Shown: piece after piece, positions 52,801-61,240 of the stretch | Layout: the number at the start of each line of letters is the position of its first letter | Numbering within the stretch: the stretch's first letter is position 1 | Assembly (NCBI RefSeq): GCF_004216755.1 | Contig: NZ_SGWZ01000004.1 | Coordinates: forward strand, 1-64,000 | DNA length: 64,000 nucleotides | DNA from: Kerstersia gyiorum | GTDB lineage: Bacteria; Pseudomonadota; Gammaproteobacteria; Burkholderiales; Burkholderiaceae_B | Direction: 5' to 3' | Position numbers and translations under genes: made by a program | Notes under the pieces: generated by a model | What the model saw: the letters and a program-made list of their open reading frames with translations, nothing else | Told to the model about the DNA's origin: nothing | Database searches by the model: none

Positions 52801-53530
52801 CGCCACCGGCAACTGGCAGGTCGAAGGGCCGGGTCGGGGGCTGGCGCTCAACCTCAATACTGCCGTCAGCGACCTGGGAAAGTGGCTGGATGTCTGGGGC
52901 TTGGACGATGCCGTACGCGCTGGCCGTGGCAAGGCGACGGCCAGCTTGCGCTGGCTGGATTTCCCCTGGCGCCAGGATGGTCGCAGCCTCAGCGGCACGG
53001 TAGCGCTGGATCTTGAACAGGGGCGGTTTGTGCACATGCGTTCGCGCAGCGCCAGAGTGCTGGAAATTCTGTCGCTGCAATCGCTGTCGCGGGTGTTGAG
53101 CCTGGATGCCCGCCCCGCCGAGGCGTTCAAGGATGGCTTTCCTTTTGACAGCATCGTGGGAACGGTGCAGCTGGCCGGACCCGAGATGGATATCAAGACC
53201 CTGACGGTGGATGGCCCGGCGGCTCAGGTCGTGCTGCAGGGCGGCACTGACCTGGTTCAGCAACGCTGGAACCTGCAGGCGACGGTGACGCCTCACCTGG
53301 ATGTTAGCGGGGCCTCGGTGGCGGCCGGCTTTGTGGTGAACCCGGTGGTAGGGGTAGGGGCGTTCGTGGCGCAATGGTTGCTGAAAGACCCGCTGGCCCG
53401 AGCCATGCGGCTGGAGTACGAAGTCACCGGCAGTTGGGACGACCCCAGCATCGAGGCGCTGGAAAAGGAAAAGCCCGAACGCGCCAGCAGCCCGTCCGCA
53501 GAGCTGCACTATGCCGAGACCGGCAACTGA
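49838..53530 (+). CDS. YhdP-like AsmA/DUF3971-family envelope protein, TTG start
   Basis: A giant single-pass envelope protein of about 1,230 residues. One N-terminal membrane segment (ILFWLLLSLYLAAAGSLLVV) is followed by a very long periplasmic beta-rich region of the bridge-like lipid transport type, with a C-terminal AsmA-like part (VAAGFVVNPVVGVGAFVAQW). E. coli YhdP moves phospholipids between membranes and is of similar size. The start is inferred at TTG 49838 because GAGGAAG (49824-49830) sits at ideal distance and the membrane segment begins soon after; the open frame extends to 49706 with a poorly structured start. Divergent from glnE. Confidence 0.88.
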   Translation: MRRLRKFLHILFWLLLSLYLAAAGSLLVVRYAVLPQVDRFRPAIERVASQALGAKVEISRVGADWRGLNARLALSGVRIQGDDGEVLSVPEAQAVMSWRSLLQWEPLFLYLEVRGLDLSVRRDAQGNIHLAGPQGQTASDDPQASERVLRWLGKQREWVVRDAVLRWRDERHDPQAPELLLSSVQARFINRFAHHAFGLSAALPAGADTAAGSLTLRGEFDRRWFEVLSRQPNWDARLYAGFTGVDLARWAAWLPARQAGLEQGQVSGQAWALVQDGVLEHVVLDLHARGLAWRTQAAALQAAAVDVYADGSPAALWQVPPPAAQADSQQQAGAALPAWLAPAREGQRVYADVALRDAAFWWPAEFGERRLPLRQASAVAELRGADAEGWSAAVRRLSLENEDLALALQGQWQQKAGSEAGWLDVQGTIARLSLPALHAYFPLVVPEETRHWLATALKAGELRQSDLELRGNLDDFPFEDAASEGTRFSLKGDFDGLTLDYAPAHGRYKGWPLVQSAKGRMDLLQNVLALELESGTVITGPANRLALNRAAASITDLYRQAAHLKVDAGLAGEARHYLALMQHSDLGEILAHTVLPQIAATGNWGMALKLDIPLMHSVDSQVSGSVALQGGQVEIKPEIPVFSALSGWLDFDNDGISARDIRGRFLGGAFSLGGKLTRKDIDAALNMEGALAADSLQRWLPPAAAARFGGEIPYQARLGMDAGDRLWLQVDSSLQGTTLDFPAPLGKAAQARRSVTLNWGPGEAAGSEVLAARIGGIGALRLEHDAARRDAYFWRGALVDGAVALALPVSGLAVDLHMPEFDWAAWDQVFTDFDDGQASGRPLLPGLASVKLAAERVHAFAAQWNQVRLQAERQARGGWRIAVQGDELDGTLDWRSQPEAQHPVLLAEFGRLAWPQAVGQASQSPTQEAPDWNISSAFRLPDLDLKINELSWRGKALGKLQARGKNRNMRGDWGLDSLVLGQPGAVLSATGNWQVEGPGRGLALNLNTAVSDLGKWLDVWGLDDAVRAGRGKATASLRWLDFPWRQDGRSLSGTVALDLEQGRFVHMRSRSARVLEILSLQSLSRVLSLDARPAEAFKDGFPFDSIVGTVQLAGPEMDIKTLTVDGPAAQVVLQGGTDLVQQRWNLQATVTPHLDVSGASVAAGFVVNPVVGVGAFVAQWLLKDPLARAMRLEYEVTGSWDDPSIEALEKEKPERASSPSAELHYAETGN

Positions 53531-53664
53531 TCCCTGAAAACAGCCCGATGAAAACAGCCAGCCTCGGCGATTGTCGTCGGGGCTGGCTGTGAATCCCGCC
53601 TGCCAGGCTGCGCGGAGGCAGCCTGGCCGGTGGAAAGGGTGCAGGCATGAGGCCTGCACTGCGC

Positions 53665-54921
53665 TTATTTCTTCATCATGTCGAAGAATTCGGCGTTGTT
53701 CTTGGTCTTGCGCATCTTGTCGAGAATGAACTCCATGGCCTGCACGTCGTCCATTTCGTGGATGAACTTGCGCAGCACCCAGATTTTCTGCAGCAGGTCC
53801 GGCTTGATGAGCAGTTCCTCGCGGCGCGTACCCGACTTGTTCAGGTTCATGGCCGGGTAAATGCGTTTCTCTGCCAGGCGGCGCTCCAGGTGGACTTCGC
53901 AGTTGCCGGTACCCTTGAATTCTTCGTAGATCACTTCATCCATGCGGCTGCCGGTTTCGATCAGTGCGGTGCCGATGATGGTCAATGAGCCGCCTTCTTC
54001 CAGATTGCGGGCTGCACCGAAGAAGCGCTTGGGGCGTTGCAGGGCGTTGGCGTCCACGCCGCCGGTCAGCACCTTGCCGGAGGACGGCACCACGGTGTTG
54101 TAGGCACGTGCCAGACGCGTGATGGAGTCCAGCACGATGACCACATCGCGTTTCATCTCAACCAGGCGCTTGGCTTTCTCGATCACCATTTCCGCGACCT
54201 GAACGTGGCGTGTGGCAGGCTCGTCAAACGTGGAAGCCACGACTTCGCCGCGCACGGTGCGCTGCATTTCGGTCACTTCCTCGGGGCGCTCATCGACCAG
54301 CAGGACGATCATGTAGGCGTCGGGGTAGTTGGTCGTGATGGCATGGGCAATGTGCTGCATCATCACGGTCTTGCCCGACTTCGGGCTGGCGACGACCAGG
54401 GCGCGCTGGCCCTTGCCGATGGGCGCGAAGATGTCGAGGATACGGCCCGTCAGGTTCTCTTCGCTCTTGATGTCGCGTTCCAGGCGCATCGGAGAATCCG
54501 GGTGCAGCGGCGTCAGGTTCTCGAACATGATGCGGTGCTTGAGCACTTCGGGCGGCTGATCGTTGACACGATCGACCTTCACCAGTGCGAAATAGCGTTC
54601 GCCATCCTTGGGCACGCGGACTTCGCCTTCGATGGAGTCGCCGGTATGCAGGTTGAAGCGCCGGATCTGGGACGGGGAAATATAGATGTCGTCGGGGCTG
54701 GCCAGATAGGAGGTATCGGGCGAACGCAGGAAGCCGAAACCGTCAGGCAGCACTTCGAGCACGCCATCGCCAAAAATCTGCTCGCCTTGCTTGGCACGGC
54801 GCTTCATGATGGCGAACATCAGCTCTTGTTTGCGGAGCCGGTTGGCGTTGTCGATGTCCAGGCTCGCGGCCATTTCCAGCAGCTGCGAGACGTGCAGCGC
54901 CTTCAGTTCATTCAGGTGCAT
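53665..54921 (-). CDS. rho: Transcription termination factor Rho
   Basis: Hexameric RNA-dependent ATPase of 418 residues that ends untranslated transcripts. The N-terminal Rho_N and cold-shock-like RNA-binding domain spans about residues 1-125 (MHLNELKALHVSQLLEMA, GFGFLRSPDTSYLASPDDIY). Walker A is in ASPKSGKTVMM, and MIVLLVDERPEEVTEMQR fits Walker B. GARNLEEGGSLTIIGTALIE and GTGNCEVHLERRLAEKRIYP are strongly conserved. It lies downstream of trxA on the same strand, a classic arrangement, with a hairpin between them. Confidence 0.97.
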   Translation of the reverse strand: MHLNELKALHVSQLLEMAASLDIDNANRLRKQELMFAIMKRRAKQGEQIFGDGVLEVLPDGFGFLRSPDTSYLASPDDIYISPSQIRRFNLHTGDSIEGEVRVPKDGERYFALVKVDRVNDQPPEVLKHRIMFENLTPLHPDSPMRLERDIKSEENLTGRILDIFAPIGKGQRALVVASPKSGKTVMMQHIAHAITTNYPDAYMIVLLVDERPEEVTEMQRTVRGEVVASTFDEPATRHVQVAEMVIEKAKRLVEMKRDVVIVLDSITRLARAYNTVVPSSGKVLTGGVDANALQRPKRFFGAARNLEEGGSLTIIGTALIETGSRMDEVIYEEFKGTGNCEVHLERRLAEKRIYPAMNLNKSGTRREELLIKPDLLQKIWVLRKFIHEMDDVQAMEFILDKMRKTKNNAEFFDMMKK

Positions 54922-55001
54922 GAGCGGAGAAAAGAGGGGATGGAAAGAAAGGACTTGTTCGTAAGGAGATGCTGGCCGGCGATAGAAGACGCCGAGCGCG
55001 T

Positions 55002-55026
55002 CGGAGCAGGCGCGAAGCCTGCTCCG
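55002..55026. repeat. Hairpin between trxA and rho
   Basis: CGGAGCAGGC (55002-55011) and GCCTGCTCCG (55017-55026) form a perfect 10-bp stem with a 5-base loop, 10 bases after the trxA stop. No T-run follows in the trxA direction, so it may weaken or process the trxA-rho transcript rather than end it. Confidence 0.6.
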
Positions 55027-55036
55027 TGATGGCGGA

Positions 55037-55363
55037 TTACAGCGAGCTTTCCAGGAAAGCCGTCAGCTGGGCCTTCGAGACGGCGCCAACCTTGGTGGCG
55101 GCGACTTGACCATCCTTGAACAGCATCAGGGTCGGGATGCCACGGATGCCATACTTGGCAGCGCTTTCGGGGTTATCGTCCACGTTCAGCTTGGCGATCG
55201 TGAGACGGCCGGCAAAGTCGCGGGCAACATCCTCGAGGATGGGGGCGATCATTTTGCACGGGCCACACCAGGCTGCCCAGTAATCGACCAGGACGGGTTG
55301 GGAGGACTTGAGGACGTCAGCGTCGAAGCTGGCGTCGCTGATGTGCTTGATGGCTTCACTCAT
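55037..55363 (-). CDS. trxA: Thioredoxin 1
   Basis: Small redox protein of 108 residues with the active site WCGPCK (C33 and C36). It reduces disulfides in ribonucleotide reductase, PAPS reductase and oxidised proteins. Other landmarks are DASFDADVLKSSQPVLVDYWA, the IRGIPTLMLFKDG cis-proline region, and a normal length. The gene is upstream of rho, as in many proteobacteria, with an ATG preceded by GAGAATCC. Confidence 0.97.
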   Translation of the reverse strand: MSEAIKHISDASFDADVLKSSQPVLVDYWAAWCGPCKMIAPILEDVARDFAGRLTIAKLNVDDNPESAAKYGIRGIPTLMLFKDGQVAATKVGAVSKAQLTAFLESSL

Positions 55364-55609
55364 GATGGATTCTCGTGGCGGGAAAGACTAGGCGGGGCGC
55401 CTGGTCGTTTAGGTTTCCCATGAATAGGTGATACTGATAGCAGTGAGCATAACACTGTATCGGGGCTTCTGGCAGCCGGTGGTGGGCTGGAAAGGCGCGC
55501 CGGGTGTTGCTCACGGGGGAACAAGCAAGAAGTTTGGCACGTAAAAGAGCGCAAGGCGCCGACTTTCCTTAAAATGTCTGTTTTTTTCCACAGTAGTTGG
55601 AGCAATTGC

Positions 55610-57571
55610 GTGGCGACACCGCGATATAACGAAGCATCCATCCGCGTCCTGAAAGGACTGGAGCCGGTACGGCAGCGCCCGGGCATGTACACACGCACCG
55701 AGAACCCGCTGCATATCATCCAGGAAGTCATCGACAACGCGGCCGACGAAGCGCTGGCAGGTTTCGGCAAGCAGATCCAGGTCACGTTGCACCTGGACGG
55801 CAGCGTCACCGTCGAAGACGACGGGCGCGGCATTCCGGTCGGCATGCACCCCGAGGAGCACGCGCCAGTGGTAGAACTGGTGTTCACGCGCTTGCACGCC
55901 GGCGGTAAATTCGACAAGCAGGACGGCGGCGCATATGCCTTTTCCGGCGGCCTGCACGGCGTGGGCGTGTCGGTCAGCAATGCGCTTTCCACCCGGCTGG
56001 AAGTGACAGTCTGGCGTGACGGCAGCGTGCATCGCATCGCTTTTGCCGGCGGGGATCTGGTGGAGCCGTTGGCCCCCTGCCCGGAGGCTGGCCGCAAGAA
56101 ATCCGGCACGCGAGTGCGGCTCTGGCCGGATGCCAGTTATTTCGACAGTGCCACCATTCCGCTCAATGAACTGACGCACCTGCTGCGCAGCAAAGCTGTC
56201 CTGCTGCCAGGCGTGAAGGTTGTGCTCAAGGTGGAAAAAACCGGCGCCGCCACAACCTGGCGCTATGAGAACGGTCTGCACGATTATCTGGCCGAAGCGC
56301 TGGACGGTGCGGAATTGCTGGTGCCCTTTTTCGAGGGCGGGCAACATGCCGGCGCCGATGACGAACATCATTCCCAGGGCGAGGGCGCCGATTGGGTGGT
56401 GGCCTGGACGACTGAAGGTCAGGTGGCGCGTGAGTCCTATGTCAATCTGATCCCCACGCCTGCCGGCGGCACCCATGAGGCCGGCTTGCGCGACGGCCTG
56501 TTCCAGGCCGTCAAATCGTTTGTCGAACTGCACGGCCTGCTGCCCAAGGGCATCAAACTGCTGCCCGAGGATGTCTTTGCGCGCACCAGTTTCGTGCTCT
56601 CGGCCAAGGTACTGGACCCGCAGTTCCAGGGCCAGATCAAGGAGCGCCTGAATAGCCGCGACGCGGTCCGGCTGGTGTCTGGCTTCGTCAAGGGCACCCT
56701 GGACCTATGGCTCAACTCCAACGTGGAATACGGCCGCAAGCTGGCAGAGCTGGCCATCCGCCAGGCCCAGGCGCGGGTTCGTTCCGCGCAGAAAGTGGAA
56801 AAGCGCAAGAGTTCCGGCGTGGCTGTGCTGCCCGGCAAGCTGACCGATTGCGAATCCAGCGACGTTTCGCGTACCGAAGTGTTCCTGGTTGAGGGCGACT
56901 CGGCCGGCGGCTCGGCCAAGATGGGCCGGGACAAATCCTTCCAGGCCGTGCTGCCCTTGCGCGGCAAGGTGCTCAATGCCTGGGAGGTGGAGCGCGACCG
57001 TCTGTTCGCCAATAACGAAATTCACGATATTTCCGTGGCCATCGGGGTCGATCCCCATGGCCCGGAGGATGATCCCGACCTGTCCGGCTTGCGCTACGGG
57101 CGTATCTGCATCCTGTCGGATGCCGACGTCGACGGTTCGCATATCCAGGTGCTGTTGCTGACGCTGTTCCTCAAGCATTTTCCCCGGCTGGTAGAGGCCG
57201 GGCATATCCACGTGGCCAGGCCTCCGCTGTTCCGGGTGGACGTGCCGGCGCAGGGCAAGCGCCCGGCGCGCAAGATCTACTGCCTGGACCAAGGTGAACT
57301 GGATGGCCTGCTGGAAAAACTGCGCAAGGAAGGCGTGCGCGAGGATAGCTGGCGCATCAGCCGTTTCAAGGGCCTGGGAGAAATGAGCCCTGAACACCTG
57401 TGGGAAACCACGATGAATCCGGATACCCGGCGCCTGCAGCGCGTGGCCTATGGCCCGCTGGGCCGCGATGATACCAGCCGCATGTTCGACATGCTGATGG
57501 GCAAAGGGGAAGCGGCCCAGCGCCGCAGCTGGATCGAAGACAAGGGCAACCTGGCCGAGCTGGACATATGA
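55610..57571 (+). CDS. parE: DNA topoisomerase IV subunit B
   Basis: ATPase subunit of topoisomerase IV, which decatenates daughter chromosomes; 653 residues. N-terminal GHKL ATPase: IDNAADEALAGFG, DDGRGIPVGMHPEE and GGLHGVGVSVSNALS. The TOPRIM domain carries VEGDSAGGSAKMGRDKSFQAV and LSDADVDGSHI. The start is set at GTG 55610, giving a normal MATPRYNEASIRVLKGLEPV N-terminus after a TTGGAGC ribosome binding site; an ATG at 55574 would add 12 atypical residues. Overlaps parC by four bases (ATGA). Confidence 0.95.
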   Translation: MATPRYNEASIRVLKGLEPVRQRPGMYTRTENPLHIIQEVIDNAADEALAGFGKQIQVTLHLDGSVTVEDDGRGIPVGMHPEEHAPVVELVFTRLHAGGKFDKQDGGAYAFSGGLHGVGVSVSNALSTRLEVTVWRDGSVHRIAFAGGDLVEPLAPCPEAGRKKSGTRVRLWPDASYFDSATIPLNELTHLLRSKAVLLPGVKVVLKVEKTGAATTWRYENGLHDYLAEALDGAELLVPFFEGGQHAGADDEHHSQGEGADWVVAWTTEGQVARESYVNLIPTPAGGTHEAGLRDGLFQAVKSFVELHGLLPKGIKLLPEDVFARTSFVLSAKVLDPQFQGQIKERLNSRDAVRLVSGFVKGTLDLWLNSNVEYGRKLAELAIRQAQARVRSAQKVEKRKSSGVAVLPGKLTDCESSDVSRTEVFLVEGDSAGGSAKMGRDKSFQAVLPLRGKVLNAWEVERDRLFANNEIHDISVAIGVDPHGPEDDPDLSGLRYGRICILSDADVDGSHIQVLLLTLFLKHFPRLVEAGHIHVARPPLFRVDVPAQGKRPARKIYCLDQGELDGLLEKLRKEGVREDSWRISRFKGLGEMSPEHLWETTMNPDTRRLQRVAYGPLGRDDTSRMFDMLMGKGEAAQRRSWIEDKGNLAELDI

Positions 57572-59904
57572 CTGACGATTTCAACCAAAATTTTGATCCG
57601 CAGGACGCCAACCAGGATCCGGATGGCGACCTGACGCTGGGGCTGTACGCCGAACAGGCCTATCTGGATTACGCCGTTTCCGTGGTGCGCGGCCGCGCCT
57701 TGCCCGAAGTGGGCGATGGCCAGAAGCCGGTGCAGCGCCGCATCCTGTATGCGATGCACGCCATGGGCCTGCATTCCGGCGCCAAGCCGGTGAAATCGGC
57801 CCGCGTCGTCGGCGACGTGCTGGGCAAATACCATCCGCACGGGGATCAGGCCGCGTATGACGCACTGGTGCGAATGGCGCAGGATTTCACCTTGCGCTAT
57901 CCGCTGATCGACGGCCAGGGCAACTTCGGCTCGCGCGATGGCGACAATGCCGCCGCCATGCGTTACACCGAGGCCCGCCTGACGCCTTTCGCGCGGCTGT
58001 TGCTCGACGAGCTCGACGAAGGCACGGTCAATTTCGGACCCAACTATGATGGTTCCTACCAGGAGCCGCTGATGCTGCCAGCGCGGCTGCCCGTCATGCT
58101 GCTCAATGGCGCATCCGGTATCGCGGTGGGCATGGCGACCGAGATCCCGTCGCACAATCTGGGCGAAGTTGCGCGTGCCAGCGTGGCGCTGCTGAAGAAG
58201 CCTAGCCTGCCCGATGACGACCTGTACGCGATGGTACCCGGGCCGGATTTCGCCGGCGGCGGCCAGATCATCACGGCACCCGACGATATCGCGCAGATTT
58301 ATCGTACTGGCCGAGGTTCGATCAAGGCGCGGGCGCGCTGGCACTATGAGGAAATGGCCCGTGGCCAGTGGCAGCTGGTCGTGACCGAATTGCCGCCCGG
58401 CACGTCTGGCCAGAAGGTGCTTGAGGAAATCGAGGACCTGACCAATCCCAAGCCCAAGGCCGGCAAGAAAGCACTCAGCGCCGAGCAGCAGCAGACCAAG
58501 GCCTTGATGCTGAACCTGCTGGATACGGTGCGCGATGAGTCAGGCAAGGATGCCCCGGTGCGTCTGGTCTTTGCGCCGAAATCCTCGCGGGTGGACCGCG
58601 ACGAATTCGCTACTGCTTTGCTGGCGCGTACCAGCATGGAAGGCAATGTTGCCATCAATCTGGTGTGCATCGGCCTGGACGGCCGTCCGCGCCAGCGCTC
58701 GCTGCGCGAAATCCTGACGGAATGGCTGGCTTTCAGGCGTGATACCGTGGTCAGGCGTACTGCCTTCCGGCGCGACAAGGTGGCCGACCGCATTCATGTG
58801 CTGGAAGGGCGCATGGTGGTTTACCTGGACGTCGATGCTGTTATCGAGACCATTCGGGAATCCGATGCACCGCGCGAGGCGTTGATGGCGCGCTTCTCGC
58901 TGAGCGAGCGCCAGGCGGATGACATCCTGGAAATGCGCTTGCGCCAGCTGGCGCGGCTGGAAGGGTTCAAGATCGAACAGGAACTGGCCGATAAGCGCCA
59001 GGAACTGGAAAAGCTGCAAGCCCTGCTGGACGACGAAACTACGCTCAAGCGGGCCATGGTCAAGGAAATCGAGGCCGACGCCAAGCTGTATGGCGATGAG
59101 CGTCGCACCCTGATCGAACCGGCTGAGCGCGCCGTCATGGAAGCCAAAGTGCTGGATGAACCGGTCACGGTGATCGTATCGCAACAAGGCTGGCTGCGAT
59201 CGCGCCAGGGCCATGGCCACGACGCCACCCAGTTCGGCTTTAAATCGGGCGATGCGCTGTATGGCGCTTTCGAATGCCGCACTACCGACACGCTGATCGC
59301 GTTGAGTGACACTGGACGGGCCTATACCATTGCCGTGGCGGGCCTGCCGTCGGCACGTGGCGACGGCGCGCCGGTCACGAGCATGATAGAACTGGAGCCC
59401 CGCAGCCGCATCATCCATATGTTCGCAGGTGCGCCTGACAGCCGCTGGGTGCTGTCCAGCGCAAGCGGCTATGGTTTCCAGATCAAGCTGGCGGATGCCA
59501 CCAGCCGCCAGCGCGCCGGCAAGCAATACGTCACGATCGAAAAGGGCGACAGCCTGCTGGCGCCGGTACCGTGCGCGCCGGAAGCCCGTTATCTTGCGCT
59601 GTTGTCCGAACAGGAACGGCTGCTGGTCATTGATATCAATGAGGTGAAGAAGCTCACCGCCGGCGGGCGGGGCACCATACTCATGGGCCTGGACGCCAAG
59701 GACAGCATTGCCCAGATCGTGGCGGCCGGCGAGGGCGGGGTGCGCTTGTCAGGCATCTATCGCAAGAAGGAAGTAGAAGATGTCCTGGCCGGGGAAAGCC
59801 TGCTGGCCTATCTTGGCAAGCGTGCCCGCAAGGGCCGCCAGCTGGATGTCCGGCCGCGTCAGCCGCGCCTGTGGGCGGTTGATGACGAGGACGGGCTGGC
59901 ATAA
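57568..59904 (+). CDS. parC: DNA topoisomerase IV subunit A
   Basis: DNA-cleaving subunit of topoisomerase IV, 778 residues. The breakage domain holds the catalytic tyrosine in AAMRYTEARL (about residue 133). The quinolone-determining loop reads KYHPHGDQAAYDALVRMAQD, with glutamine at the place of E. coli S80 and aspartate at E84. The C-terminal pinwheel domain starts near residue 520, for example RSRQGHGHDATQFGFKSGD. Coupled to parE by an ATGA overlap. The Q at the quinolone position is probably natural in this lineage; this is not certain from sequence. Confidence 0.95.
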   Translation: MTDDFNQNFDPQDANQDPDGDLTLGLYAEQAYLDYAVSVVRGRALPEVGDGQKPVQRRILYAMHAMGLHSGAKPVKSARVVGDVLGKYHPHGDQAAYDALVRMAQDFTLRYPLIDGQGNFGSRDGDNAAAMRYTEARLTPFARLLLDELDEGTVNFGPNYDGSYQEPLMLPARLPVMLLNGASGIAVGMATEIPSHNLGEVARASVALLKKPSLPDDDLYAMVPGPDFAGGGQIITAPDDIAQIYRTGRGSIKARARWHYEEMARGQWQLVVTELPPGTSGQKVLEEIEDLTNPKPKAGKKALSAEQQQTKALMLNLLDTVRDESGKDAPVRLVFAPKSSRVDRDEFATALLARTSMEGNVAINLVCIGLDGRPRQRSLREILTEWLAFRRDTVVRRTAFRRDKVADRIHVLEGRMVVYLDVDAVIETIRESDAPREALMARFSLSERQADDILEMRLRQLARLEGFKIEQELADKRQELEKLQALLDDETTLKRAMVKEIEADAKLYGDERRTLIEPAERAVMEAKVLDEPVTVIVSQQGWLRSRQGHGHDATQFGFKSGDALYGAFECRTTDTLIALSDTGRAYTIAVAGLPSARGDGAPVTSMIELEPRSRIIHMFAGAPDSRWVLSSASGYGFQIKLADATSRQRAGKQYVTIEKGDSLLAPVPCAPEARYLALLSEQERLLVIDINEVKKLTAGGRGTILMGLDAKDSIAQIVAAGEGGVRLSGIYRKKEVEDVLAGESLLAYLGKRARKGRQLDVRPRQPRLWAVDDEDGLA

Positions 59905-60064
59905 CGGTGTTGGCAGGCCTGTGTGGCGTGTGGCGAGGGCTGGGTACCGCGCCAGCAGGCAGCTGATCGTCCGGGCGGCCAGGGCTTGCCTTCTGCCGGG
60001 GCCTGTCTTCTGATCCAGGCCGGGCATTTCCGTGACATGAATGGCACTGCCCGGACGCGCCTGG

Positions 60065-61081
60065 TCACAGGTCTGGCCGCGGACTGGATGCATGACGGGA
60101 AAGGGCCTGCTCGTGCGCGCGCACGGCTTCGTTCGCGGGTTCGATGCTGGGCGCCGTCAGCCAGCGCATGGTGGTGGTTTCGCCCATCAGGTAGGCCTGG
60201 TTCACCTCGGCAACCTCCCTCAGGTAGTCCCACAGGACTCTCACCCGGGTGACTTGACGGTGCTCCGCCGGAGTCACCAGCCAGAAATTCCGTGTGATGC
60301 GGGCTTTGCCCGGCAGCACCGGAATGAGGTCTGTAGCGTCCGCTGCCAGAAAGCAGGGCAGGACAGCCAGCGCCTTGCCCTGGCGGGCCGCATGCAGTTG
60401 GGCGATCACATTGGTGCTGCGCAGCGGCACGCGTGATTGCGGTGCGATCTGCGCCAGATAGCTCAATTCCGCACTGAATACCAGATCATCCACATAGCCG
60501 GTCAGGCGATGGGAAGCCAGGTCGCGCAGGTTGCGTATGGGCGGGTGCGTGGCCAGGTAGCGCGAGGTAGCGTAGAGCTGCAGCCGATAGTCGGACAACT
60601 TGCATGCCACATAGGCGCCTGCCGCGGGGCGCTCAATGGTCACGGCGAGGTCGGCTTCGCGCTTGGAGAGGTTGACGAAGCGGGGGACCGCCAGCAGGTC
60701 GACCACGATGTCGCGATGGCGGTCGCAGAAGTGGGCCAGGTGCGGCGCCAGAAAGGCGCAGCCCAGGCCCTCGGTGGCGCCGAGCCGGACCTGGCCGCTG
60801 ATCGCCTGGGCATCGTTGCGGATATCAGATTCCATTGCACCCAGGGTCGCTTCGATTTTCTCGATGTGATTCAACAGGCGTGTGCCCTCGGGCGTCAGGG
60901 CGTGGCCTTGCGTCGTGCGGCTGAACAGCAGCGAACCAATTTCATTTTCCAGGCGGCGCAGGCGCCGGGTAATGGTGGAGTGGTCCATGTCCAGCAGTTG
61001 TGCGGCATCCAGGGCCGTGTGGGCGCGGGCGACGGCCAGGAAGATGCGCAGGTTATCCCAGTTGAGGCGTGCTGGATTCAT
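60065..61081 (-). CDS. LysR-type transcriptional regulator (next to the binding-protein/mmsA genes)
   Basis: A 338-residue LysR regulator. The helix-turn-helix lies at about residues 20-50 (HTALDAAQLLDMDHSTITRRLRRLE). The substrate domain is marked by GQVRLGATEGLGCAFLAPHL and LLAVPRFVNLSKREADLAVTI. The last 50 residues extend beyond the domain and look variable. It is divergent from a binding protein and mmsA genes; a 12-bp palindrome TGCATTAATGCA at 61114-61125 in the gap fits its binding site. It probably controls that operon. Confidence 0.87.
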   Translation of the reverse strand: MNPARLNWDNLRIFLAVARAHTALDAAQLLDMDHSTITRRLRRLENEIGSLLFSRTTQGHALTPEGTRLLNHIEKIEATLGAMESDIRNDAQAISGQVRLGATEGLGCAFLAPHLAHFCDRHRDIVVDLLAVPRFVNLSKREADLAVTIERPAAGAYVACKLSDYRLQLYATSRYLATHPPIRNLRDLASHRLTGYVDDLVFSAELSYLAQIAPQSRVPLRSTNVIAQLHAARQGKALAVLPCFLAADATDLIPVLPGKARITRNFWLVTPAEHRQVTRVRVLWDYLREVAEVNQAYLMGETTTMRWLTAPSIEPANEAVRAHEQALSRHASSPRPDL

Positions 61082-61113
61082 GATTTATTGTGCGTTGCCG
61101 CATATCCTCGTTG

Positions 61114-61125
61114 TGCATTAATGCA
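61114..61125. promoter_or_regulatory. LysR-type palindrome in the divergent promoter region
   Basis: TGCATTAATGCA is a perfect 12-bp palindrome containing the T-N11-A pattern when extended. It is 33 bases upstream of the LysR start and 115 bases before the binding-protein start. Position fits an activator recognition site. Confidence 0.5.
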
Positions 61126-61240
61126 AAGTGGTGCTGCATATATTAGCTAACTCGCGTCGGAAACGCATCGCTATACTCGATTCACAAAAAACAGGAATCC
61201 GGTACGCCGGCTATCCGAATGACAACCCGAGGAGACAAAC

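Noticed and set aside
53554..53590. ACAGCCAGCC/GGCTGGCTGT inverted repeat between the YhdP and rho genes
   Set aside because: A 10-bp stem with a 17-base loop and only a weak TTTC on the minus side; not strong enough to call as a terminator with confidence.
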